NCBI RefSeq assembly: GCF_004379255.2
Contig: NC_056051.1
Span: 11,137,968 to 11,201,967, forward strand
Length of the DNA: 64,000 nucleotides
Source of the DNA: Salvia splendens
Taxonomy: Eukaryota; Streptophyta; Magnoliopsida; Lamiales; Lamiaceae
Direction: 5' to 3'
In this document: positions 21,496-31,090 of the stretch, piece by piece
Position numbering within the stretch: the first letter of the stretch is position 1
How the letters are laid out: the number at the start of each line of letters is the position of its first letter
Translations under genes and position numbers: made by a program
The notes under the pieces: generated by a model
Databases searched by the model: none
Seen by the model: only the letters and a program-made list of their open reading frames with translations
Told to the model about the DNA's origin: nothing

Positions 21496-22713
21496 TTTTA
21501 TTTATTCCAAGAGTGGAGTCAACAAGAAATGATTATTTATTATTCATGGAATAATTAAATTCCAACTAGCCAGTTTTCCGATTAATAAAACCTTGTTTCG
21601 AGATCCTCATGAGGACATTATCAAACTAGACTCACCCAGCGCACGATTCATTGCAATAACAATACTAGCACCTCTAGATATTGATCACCACTACCCAAGA
21701 TATCAGCATTCTTGGGTTGCGAAAAACCCGCACCATTTGATAAGTCAAAGTAGTGCGTAACCAATATCATATGTTCAATATTATGTCAACAATGATTAAG
21801 AAACAACAATCATCGAGACCTCGTTTTTCAGTAAATAGCAAGAAAGACTTATCTCATTGTTAGATCCATTCAGTGCAATACCACACCAATGTCATCTTAT
21901 TTCAATAAGGTTAGAAATATGCGGACTGACATTGCAACCTTTCGCGATTGGTAGTCAAATCCTATCTAGGTTGTGAAATTCTTATTTCTCTTTTGCAAAG
22001 CATTGCATAGAACCGATTGTAGTTACCTTAAAGCGGACGACGCCCACAACCAGTCTACTAAGCAAAAGACTTAGGGTTTGTTTGCTTCTTATACATTTAA
22101 ATGTTTGTAAAACATCTTATAAATGCACAAGCAAACACAATGTAATAATAATAGTGATTCTATTCGTGCGAAACTGCTCGAATAATACTGATTCGGGTTT
22201 TTCATATACAAGCAAGTTTCTATTTGTGCTTGAAACATGCTTTTCAGTATACCAAAACTAACATTTAAGAATGCGGAAACGGTGATAAATTATGTCAGAA
22301 TTATCAGAGTTATTGATTTGAATTGATTGGATTGCTTTATGTTTTTGTTTTTAGCAATAAGGGAATCCGAGGAAGAAGAAGATAATAAACGTAATTAGTA
22401 ACCCAATAAATAAATTAAGTTATAATTAAATTGTTAATAAAATGTAATTAGTAACATAATCTAGTCAAAATAGCTTAAACTGCAGTTGATCTTCATTTTT
22501 AAACGGTGCTATCCAAAAAGGACTAAATTCGGCCTGTTTTCAATTGTAAGGGACGAAAAATTCAAAAGATAATGTTCTAGACCAACATTGTCATATGTAT
22601 AGGACTACTTTTGACCTTTACTCTTTACTTTTTTCTTGCTAAATTGGCAACCCTTCATTTTTCTTTCATCTTTTTACCTTTCTTTTTTGACGGCCTCGAT
22701 TCGTGTTTCAAAT
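21496..22713. other. AT-rich intergenic DNA, possible LTR-like sequence
   Basis: No gene is supported. Moderately complex, non-coding sequence at 21590-22080 looks like a diverged retroelement LTR, but I cannot find paired ends. A partial inverted repeat (GTTTGCTTCTTATA / TATAAATGCACAAGCAAAC) lies at 22080-22139. Confidence 0.35.
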
Positions 22714-22715
22714 TA

Positions 22716-22916
22716 CTTCTCTCATCCCATTCTAAGTACACATTTTTATTTTTGAGATCTCCCACTCTAAATGACATATTTCTAAATATAGAAACATCAC
22801 TCTCTATACTTTTTCCCTCTCACTTACTTTATTCTCTTCACTTTACTCACAAAATAATACTACATAAAATCTGGTGCCAAATTAGAAATGCTTCACTTAG
22901 AATGAGACAGAGGGAG
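22716..22916. mobile_element. Stowaway-like MITE, degenerate
   Basis: TA flanks (22714-22715, 22917-22918). The left end CTTCTCTCATCCCATTCTAAGT pairs with ACTTAGAATGAGACAGAGGGAG on the right, with a few mismatches. It is 201 bp, AT-rich and non-coding; the open frame across it is fortuitous. Confidence 0.75.
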
Positions 22917-22972
22917 TAGTTTGTTATTTAAGTTAGCCCCAATATTATTAATTCATTAAAAATTGACAAATA

Positions 22973-23237
22973 CTGCCTCCGTCCACAAAAATTAGTATGA
23001 TATTACCATTTTGAAATGTCCACAATAAATAGTCACATTTCTAAAAAATATAAAGTTTTCTTCTCATACATACTTTTCTTATTTTTTTCTCCTCTCTCTT
23101 TCATACTTTATCCACTTTTTTTCCTTATTTCTCTTACTTTATCTAATTTTTTCTCATCACCTCTCTTACTTTACCTATTTTTTTATTAAAACTCGTGTAG
23201 GCTATAAATAAGACTATTTTTTTATGGATGGAGAGAG
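22973..23237. mobile_element. Stowaway-like MITE, degenerate
   Basis: TA flanks at 22971-22972 and 23238-23239. The left end is CTGCCTCCGTCCACAAAAAT and the right end ATTTTTTTATGGATGGAGAGAG, which are inverted with mismatches. Internal CT-rich tracts (23090-23180) are low complexity. Confidence 0.7.
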
Positions 23238-23244
23238 TACTATA

Positions 23245-23709
23245 CTTTCTCCGTCCCTGGAAAGTATGAACATTTTATTTGATATGAGTTTTAATATATA
23301 ATTGGTAAAGTAAAAGGAAGAGATAAATAGTAGTGTAAGTAGTGTTAGTAGAGAGTGAGCTATACCTACACATAGTAATAGTAAGAGGCAGAACTGTGTG
23401 TAAAGGGGGGGAGGGGCTTTAGCCCTTATGAATCCAATTTTTTAAAAAATATTCTATTATAAAGTTTCAAAATTTATTTATACTACCACCAGTGATGAAT
23501 TTTTTTTGGACACGAGATCTAAGGATATGATATTTATTGAGTAAAAGTTGAGTGAAAAAAGTAGGAAATATATACACAAAATAAAGTAAGAGAGATAGAA
23601 TAAAATATGAGAGGGAAAATGTTTTGCTTTTCGGTAAAAGAGGAAATCAATCACTTTAGTGAGACAACCCAAAATAGAAAGGTGATCACTTGTGGTAGGA
23701 CGAAGGGAG
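23245..23709. mobile_element. Two truncated MITE ends or one composite MITE
   Basis: A left end CTTTCTCCGTCCCTGGAAAG begins at 23245 after TA. A right end TGTGGTAGGACGAAGGGAG stops at 23709 before TA. Only the outermost 12 bases pair well, so this is probably two partial MITEs with unrelated sequence between (23380-23480, including a G-run). Confidence 0.5.
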
Positions 23710-23718
23710 TACATATTA

Positions 23719-23925
23719 CTCCCTCCGTCCACAATTAAGTGTCTCAAGTTTCCTTTTTCCTCTGTCCATATTTTAGTGTCTCATTTACTTTTTACTACTT
23801 TTGGTAATAGACTTCACATTCTACTCGCTCATCCTACTCACTTTTTATTTTATACTAATATACTTATCCACACTCTACTAACTTTTTTCAACTCAACTTA
23901 GGATACTTAAATGTGGACGGAGGGA
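23719..23925. mobile_element. Stowaway-like MITE
   Basis: It begins CTCCCTCCGTCCACAATTAA after TA and ends TTAAATGTGGACGGAGGGA, 207 bp. The TIRs match over about 20 bases and the right flank is ATA. Confidence 0.8.
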
Positions 23926-24428
23926 ATAATAAAAAGGCCCATACTTATAATCTAAATTACTTAAATATTTATTTTTAAATAAGATTTTGAAAATTTAATC
24001 CCTATTTTTATTCATTTCTGCATCGGCCCTTGATAGTAGTGTAGTGCAATAGTAGTATAAAATGTAAATAATATGACGTGTAGGAGTAATGTAATACTCT
24101 ATTTAACTATTTCAAAATTAGAAAGTTCATGATTTTCAATGACCAATTAATAAGAAAATAGTTCATACTTCTTAAGTACGAAGAGGTATGAATATTTAAA
24201 ACACACGGAAAATCCCTTTTTAGAAATAGTACGGTATAATTTTGCGTAAAATAAAAATTAGTGAAAGTTTGTATTTTTAAAGCAATTTTTAAAACTCTGT
24301 ATCTAAAAGAAATGCCTCAACTACCTTGGGACGGATAGAGTATTTTTTATAGCTATAAATTGAATTAGTCATAATTCAATTCAGACAACAACAAGTAATA
24401 TAAATATTCTATTTGAGATGCGCAGAGG
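23926..24428. other. AT-rich intergenic DNA with one more MITE-like end
   Basis: No gene. CTTGGGACGGATAGAG followed by TA (24328-24345) looks like the right end of a further MITE whose left end I cannot place. Confidence 0.4.
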
Positions 24429-24433
24429 AAGAG
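24429..24433. repeat. Target-site duplication of composite Athila (left)
   Basis: AAGAG directly before TGAAAGAGCAGG; the partner is at 41790-41794. Confidence 0.88.
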
Positions 24434-24806
24434 TGAAAGAGCAGGTTTGTGCAGGTGTCGTTAAGGCAAGGATATATCCTACTGATCAGTATGGAAGTCC
24501 CTGCTAATCCTGAACCTGGTATCAATAATCCTCAACCCACTTCTACTGGCTAGTATAGTGGACGTAAGGGTCGAATTCCACAGAGATGAATGCGTTTTGG
24601 GAATTGTGGTGATATTCTGGAAAGGTTTGGTTAGTTACCACGCTTTGGGTTGAGACTTATCTAGGCTGGAATTTAAGGTGGTACTCTACTAACTAGGGGG
24701 TGGGAAAGGTGTTGGACAAGCGGCTGTGTACGTGGAAAGTGGGGAACATGGTTTTCAGGAAGTATATGGAAAGTACTAGTTTACTATAAAAGGTTAAACA
24801 GAATAT
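24434..24806 (-). repeat. 3' LTR remnant of composite Athila
   Basis: It aligns without gaps to 40276-40648 of the right LTR. I count about ten substitutions in 373 positions, mostly transitions. Only the distal (U5-side) part survives. After GAATAT it switches to extra-ORF sequence (CGCTGTCCGATTC), so U3 and the end of the extra ORF were removed. Confidence 0.9.
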
Positions 24807-26321
24807 CGCTGTCCGATTCTGACTCTTCACTGACATCGTATTCGCTATCACTCTGTTCCCTCCGGTATTCCTGGGCTCGCTGAACTGACTCAGTAATGAC
24901 TATGCCAATTTTCACTGTACGTGGCTTCTTTTTGCTGGGCTTCTTCTTCATAGGGGCCTTCCCCTTCCGTTTTCTCTCTTCACGATATCTAGCTCCTTCT
25001 CCATCTTCCTCGTCTTTCTTTTCTTTGGGTTCCTTCTCAGCTTGTGATGAAAATTGATCCTGGGCAGTAGGACTGGTCTCCTTGTGGCCTACTGACCTAG
25101 ATGCGAGGTCCAGACCCTCAGCCATCCCGTCAGCCTCTTCACCTTGGCCACTCAGTGTTGGAGAGACCGCTTCGGTTTCCATTGCAGTATCCTCTAGGTC
25201 AGTAACAGGTAAAGACTCCTCCCCAGGTTTTGTGGGAGTAGCCCTTTCCTCATCACTCAAGATTTCCACCGGATCTGCCTCCGTGTTAGGCTTCGCCTTA
25301 CTAGTTGCCCACTTTCCTGAGCATCGTTGAGATACCCTTTGTGGCTTTGGCCGACTAGCCTTAGGTTCGCCCTTCAACACCAACTTCCTCTTGACGGCCT
25401 TCGGTTTTGTCACTGGAGGTGCCACTGGGTTGGGTACTTCTGTTCTTGCTTCTGTTTCTTTTACTTTCGTTTCCTGTGCTTCAATAGATGTATCACCCCT
25501 CTCTGCTTCTGGCTGGGGTGATTCCGGCATAATCTCTTCTTCCCTAGCTTGGCTTTCCGAGCGGTTTCCTTCTTCGGCTTCTTCACTCTCTCCTACTGCT
25601 CGTGATGCGAGGTCTAGCTCCTCAGCCACCACGGCAGTGTCATCTTCCATTCGATTGACATCATCTAAAATAGCCTGAAATTCCTCATCGGTCATTAGGC
25701 CTCATCGGTCATTAGGCCCTGCTTCTTGGCTGATTCGTTCAGATCTATCTCCTCCCTCGCCACTTTTCGGGGAACAACTCCTGCCGTCAGCATTTTCCCT
25801 GACTCAACTGCTCCCTGTAGGCTCCCCTGTTCCTGACCTTTCCTCGCTTCACGTTATTCCGAGTCGGAATCGTAATGAGCTGAAATGGGGTCAATCTCCA
25901 TTGAATCACTGTGTTATGGAGTTTCTGAGGGTTCCGAGGACTTAGGTGGTGGGGTAGTCAATGGAGCTTCTCTTTCTGGTGGAATTCTGGAGGAAGTCGC
26001 AATGGGGGTGGGGAGTGTTGTTGTAGATGGCACAATCGGTTCCGAAGGATTTTCTCCAATTACTCTCTCTTGTCCCCCGGTTTGACCCAAACCGGCCAGC
26101 GCAGCCGACCAATCCCTATTGGGGTTCTGCTGTCGAAGAAACGCCGCCATTGCTTCCAAGGAGACCATTGTTGGCACTTTAGGAGCCGGCTCCGATGGTT
26201 GCAGTTGCGGTTGCGGTTGTGGGCTCGGCGGCCGTTCTTCCCGCAGTGGTGGTGATTCTGGTTTTTCTTCCCTGCGGGTTGAAGTGGGTTTGATTTTTGT
26301 TGCGAATGCCTTCTTTCCAAT
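24807..26321 (-). pseudogene. Extra ORF, left unit of composite (truncated)
   Basis: It corresponds to the N-terminal half of the element B extra ORF (10570-9090). The start codon is lost: ATTGGAAAG at 26321 replaces ATGGGAAGG of element B. MVSLEAMAAFLRQQNPN and the proline/serine-rich segment follow. A 17-bp tandem duplication (25684-25717) shifts the frame before MTDEEFQAILDDVN. The acidic region then reads openly to SDSDI at 24807, where it is fused to the LTR remnant. The conserved ATHILA ORF-1-like globular domain is entirely deleted, so this unit could not make the conserved part of the protein. Confidence 0.85.
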
Positions 26322-26867
26322 GGCTTAGATCTGTGAAATTCTGGGTATAAAGTGGGGGTTGGTGTTTGTGGAGTGACGGTGGAAATTTTGCAGAGAGAAA
26401 AATTTGCAGAGAGAAATTGTGAAGTGAAAAATTAGGGAGACGGCTAGTTATGGTTGGAATAGGGCAGTTGTGGGTTTGCAACCGGTTATAGGCGGTTCCA
26501 AATCGCGTCGTTTCGAGGGAGAGGCGGTTGAGAATACCGACTCCTGATTGGTCGGCGTGTCCACTCTCTCTGCTGACGTGCCCCTTCCAGCCGCTGCCAC
26601 CCTGCAAAAGCTGCAGAAAGTCCACAAATTCAAATTCGTCCCTTAATGATTTCCCCCTATATTTTCCTAGATTAGAAATAAAGTGAAAAGGACACTTAAA
26701 TAAAATAGGAGTTTCACCAAAATGGTATTCTGATGGTCAGTACGTACTCCAAATTAATATTTGAGGTCCGAAAAATATTTTTGGTTTTTTTTAAAACTAA
26801 CTAGCATGCAAAGGTTCAAATTAATGAACTACCACATATGTACCATATTTACATCTTCCTTAGGAAA

Positions 26868-26934
26868 ATTGGAATTCTACTTTGCCAGCATATGTACATT
26901 ACGCTAAAAGGAGCTAGCCCAGTGGAATTCCAAT
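26868..26934. repeat. Post-integrase inverted repeat, left unit
   Basis: Same 22-base arms as at 11117-11183 (ATTGGAATTC... / ...GAATTCCAAT), at the same distance from the integrase stop at 26949. Confidence 0.85.
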
Positions 26935-26948
26935 CCCCATCCTACCGG

Positions 26949-29805
26949 TCAGTATGAAACCTGAGTATGTGGTTGCAGTGGGAATTCATCCACTATAGCC
27001 ACATCACTATTGGCCCTAAATACCTTCAGCCTATGCCCATTCACAATAAAGGGTTCAGAGTTAGGAAGAATCCCTGAAATCTCCACTGCTCCATTAGAAC
27101 GGAGTGCGGTGATGACATAAGGCCCTGTCCATTTCGGCTTGAGTTTTCCAGGCATGAGCTTCAACCTCGACTGGAAGAGTAGTATTTTCTGCCCAACATG
27201 AAGATCTTTGGTCCTCAGATTCCTGTCGTGCCACAATTTGGTTCGCTCTTTGTACCATACGGCTGAATCAAACGACTCCAATCTGAGTTCGTCTAACTCC
27301 TGCAGCTGCAGCTTCCTTTCCTCTTCACAGACTGTAGCATCCATATTCACTTGTTGTACTGCCCAGTATGCTCGGTGCTCAATTCCCACTGGTAAGTGGC
27401 ACATTTTTCCAAAAATGATTCGGTACGGGGACATTCCTATGGGGGTTTTGTAGGTTGTACGATATGCCCATAGAGAATCCTCTAACCTCATACTCCAGTC
27501 CTTCCTGGAAGGATTTACGGTCTTCTCCAGAATCTTCTTTATCTCTCGGTTAGAAATCTCTGCCTGCCCGTTTGCTTGCGGGTGGTAGGGGCTTGATAGT
27601 CTGTGATGCACACCATACTTCTTCATCAAGGCTTCGATGGTGCGGTTACAGAAGTGGGTGCCTTGATCGGATATTATAGCCCTTGATACTCCGAATCGAC
27701 TGAAAATGTTACTTTTGAGGAACTTGGTCACCTCCCTTGCTTCCCACGTGCTTGTGGCCTTGGCTTCTACCCACTTGGAGACGTAATCCACTGCAACTAG
27801 GATATACAAATTGCCATAGGATGAAGGAAAAGGACCCATGAAGTCATATCCCCATATGTCGTATAACTCACAGACAATTACCGGAACTTGGGGTATCTCA
27901 TCTTTTGCAGATATCCCTCCGGTCAGTTGACAACATTCATAACTTCTACAGAACTCGTACGCGTCCTTGTTGAGCGTTGGCCAATAAAAACCGCTATCCA
28001 GAATCTTCCTTGCTGTCTTCTTAGGACCGAAGTGTCTTCCACATGCTAAGGAGTGACAATGGATCAAGACATCCGCTGCTCCCAGTCAGGAATGCACCTC
28101 CTTATCACTTGATCGGATCCCACTCTCCACAGATAGGGGTCGTCCCAAAAGTAGTATTTTGCTTCACTCTTAATCTTCATTCTTTGGTCCTTGGTAATAC
28201 TCGGCACTTCTGGAAGCTCTCCAGTCACTAGGTAGTTGGCTAGGTCTGCATACCATGGTTCTTGCCCTACCTTTTCTTTCCCTCTTGCTGTATCATACTG
28301 GCCAGTAAGCTTCATCACTTCTTTCCAGTCAATTTTCCTGACCTCAAAAACCACCTCACATAAATGCTCCTCTGGAAACTTGTCATGCACCTCTTCGCTG
28401 TTTCCATCTTGCACTATTCTACTCAAATGGTCTGCCACCTTGTTCTCGACTCCTTTCTTATCTTCCACTTCCCAATCAAATTCTTGTAACAAGAGTACCC
28501 ATCGGATCAAACGGGGTTTGGATTCTTTCTTGGCAATCAGATATTTAATCGCTGCATGGTCAGTATATACGATGACCTTGGATCCCAACAAGTATGGCCG
28601 GAACTTCTCGAAAGAATACACCACTGCCAGCATCTCATTTTCAGTGGTATCTTAATTCCGATGGGCTTGATTCAGAGTCTTAGATGCATAAAAAATTACG
28701 TACCTCTTCCCATCGATCTTCTGACCCAGTACGGCTCCCACTGCATAGTCGCTGGCGTCACACATTACTTCGAAAGGATAGTCCCAGTCAGGAGCCCGTA
28801 TGATAGGTGCGGATATCAGCTTTTCCCTGAGAAGGTTGAAAGCAGCCTTGCATTGCTCATCAAAAACGAACTCCACTTCATTCTGAAGAAGTAGGGTAAG
28901 GGGTTGGGCGATCTTGGAGAAATCCTTGATAAATCTTCGATAAAATCCGGCGTGCCCCAGGAAGCCCCTTATCCCCTTCTGATCAGTAGGAAACGGCAAT
29001 TTGGATATAACGTCCACCTTGGCTCGATCCACCTGGATTCCTCTCTATGAGATCACGTGTCCTAGAACAATCCCCTCGGTGACCATAAAATGACAATTCT
29101 CAAAGTTCAAAACCAAACTCCTTGCTTGACACCTTTCGAGAACTATGTCTAAGTGATGAAGGCATGAGTCGAAAGAATCTCCGTAGACCGTAAAGTCATC
29201 CATAAATATCTCTATACAGTCCTCAATTAGATCGGAGAATATGCTCATCATACATCTTTGAAACGTACCTGGAGCGTTGCATAGGCCGAAAGGCATGCGT
29301 CTGTATGCATAGGTTCCGAATGGGCAAGTGAATGTAGTCTTGTCCTGGTCCTCAGGATCCACGTAAATTTGGAAATATCCGTTGTATCCATCCAAAAAGC
29401 AAAAGTACTTCTTACCAGCTAGTCTCTCCAACATTTGGTCGATGAAAGGCAAAGGGAAATGGTCCTTCCTCGTTGCATTGTTCAGCTTTCGGTAATCGAT
29501 GCACATTCGCCAACCCGTGACTAGCCTCATTGGGATCAGCTCATTCCTCTCATTTTGAACGACTTGGATTCCCGACTGCTTTGGAACCATGTGGATCGGG
29601 CTGACCCAGTCACTATCCGGCACTGAATAGATAATCCCTAGCGACAACAATTTCAAGATTTCCTTCAATATTTCTTCTCGCATGTTAGGGTTTACCTTCC
29701 TTTGAGCATCTCGATGCGCTTTTGCTCCTTCCTCCAGCCTAATATGGTGCATGCAGACGTCGGGGCTTTCTTGTTCTTGCTCAGCACAGTCAGTAGTCTC
29801 GCCTC
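26949..29805 (-). pseudogene. Athila RT, RNase H and integrase, left unit
   Basis: RT begins near [19 protein letters not shown] and shows [35 protein letters not shown] and the active site FMDD (variant of YxDD). RNase H has [13 protein letters not shown] and TDHAAIKYL. Integrase follows with [24 protein letters not shown] and [11 protein letters not shown]. Lesions: a 37-bp deletion between GCTT repeats just upstream of RT (near 29774), TAG at 29045 (GAG in the right unit), TAA at 28652 (TAC in the right unit) and a frameshift at 28064-28067 between RNase H and integrase shared with the right unit. The first zinc-finger cysteine of the CxxC pair is Tyr. The integrase core is open to its end at 26949. 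Confidence 0.9.
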
Positions 29806-30834
29806 TTATTCCTTTGTAAGGCTGCTGCTGATGATCACTGGATATGAGTTCTCCTCTCCGAGGAAAGCATACTTCAGATTCGATGGCAGTTTCTTCAGCT
29901 CGACTTGGGGTGGAAGTGTGTCTTCGGGTAGAGGGTTTCTTTCAGCTTCTCCTTCTTTTTCTAATTCACCCCCTGGGGGTTCCTCAATACTAGCTGGTAG
30001 CTGAGCCCCTGCGGCACCAATGAACTCTGATTTCTGGCAAAATTCCTTGATCGCTCCTTCTATTTCTTCATCAGTCAACCCTTGGCTACTGATCAGATCG
30101 CACCATGCAGCAGCTTCTACGTCGGCCTGCTCATACACATCTAAAGCTTGAAGTTTCTCCTGCAATAGTTCGGTCTCAAGAAAATCTTGGACTAAGGGGT
30201 CAATCACATCAACATAGCATAAGTTTTCAGAATCAATAGGCTTCTTCATGGCCTCATTGATATCTAAAGTAAATTTCTCCACATGGAAATCAATGCAAAT
30301 TGTCCCCTCAGCCATGTCTACTATTGTCTTGGCCGTTCTCAAGAATGGTCTCCCTAACAATATGCCACTAGATTCCCTAGCCTCGGACTCGCTCATTTTA
30401 ATCACATAAAAGTTAGCAGGGTAGGTAAAATCACGCACTCTAACCAACACATTCTCTAAAACACCCTCAGGACTTATGCATGACCTATCAGCCAGTTGGA
30501 TCAACACCCTAGTACTCGACAATATAACTCCCTTCAATCGGTTATAGATTGACAATGGCATAACATTTATAGATGCCCCCAGGTCACACATTGCATGCTC
30601 GACTTTTACATCTCCTACAGTTATGGGTAGAGTGAACATACCTGGGTCGGCTCTCTTATGTGGTAGTTTTTCCTGCACAATCGCCGACGCTATCCCTTCC
30701 ACCATGATCTTCCCATCCTCCTGGGCTTTCCGGGCTATGAACTCCTTAATGAATTTCCCAAGAGGGGGTAGCTTCACGGCTTGGAGGAATGGTATGATGA
30801 CATCCAATTTCCCAAAAATCGACAAGTAATCCAC
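29806..30834 (-). CDS. Athila protease domain, left unit (best preserved protease)
   Basis: An aspartic protease cleaves Gag-Pol. The frame 30834-29806 is open for 342 codons. It starts inside the Athila linker (IFGKLDVIIPFLQAVKLPPL), followed by the retropepsin active site in MCDLGASINVMPLSIYNRL and the C-terminal GILLGRPFLRTAKTIVD motif. An acidic connector runs toward RT and ends at TAA after LTKE, where related elements have Gln, so the stop separates protease from RT in both units. Upstream, the linker frame (31090-30854) is shifted, so no continuous Gag-Pol can be read. The right unit lost 100 codons of this protease in frame. Confidence 0.85.
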   Translation of the reverse strand: MDYLSIFGKLDVIIPFLQAVKLPPLGKFIKEFIARKAQEDGKIMVEGIASAIVQEKLPHKRADPGMFTLPITVGDVKVEHAMCDLGASINVMPLSIYNRLKGVILSSTRVLIQLADRSCISPEGVLENVLVRVRDFTYPANFYVIKMSESEARESSGILLGRPFLRTAKTIVDMAEGTICIDFHVEKFTLDINEAMKKPIDSENLCYVDVIDPLVQDFLETELLQEKLQALDVYEQADVEAAAWCDLISSQGLTDEEIEGAIKEFCQKSEFIGAAGAQLPASIEEPPGGELEKEGEAERNPLPEDTLPPQVELKKLPSNLKYAFLGEENSYPVIISSSLTKE

Positions 30835-30853
30835 CGGGTTCCCCTTCTTTCTT

Positions 30854-31090
30854 TTATAACAAAGCGGAAAGGGAATGGTTTCTCCCCTTTCTCTCTTCTA
30901 CCGGTCCCTCAGTAACCTCCGTGGAATCTTCCTTGGGCAAATTCTGGAACTGAGTCTCCGTTATGGATTCTACCTCTTGATGGGGTTTCTTCCTGACCAG
31001 TACGTTCTCGGGTTCACCTCCTCCACATGGCGTCTTCCCCAAGAAAAATGGGTCCTGCATCCGAGGCATGGATCTATTAAGTTCTTCCAC
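30854..31090 (-). pseudogene. Gag-protease linker, left unit
   Basis: Short frame (78 codons) with EELNRSMPRMQDPFFLGK and an acidic EVESITETQFQNLPKEDS segment. It is in a different frame from gag (which ends at 31077) and from protease, so single-base indels on both sides broke an originally continuous Gag-Pol. The right unit (38290-38054) is the same apart from a few substitutions. Confidence 0.65.
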
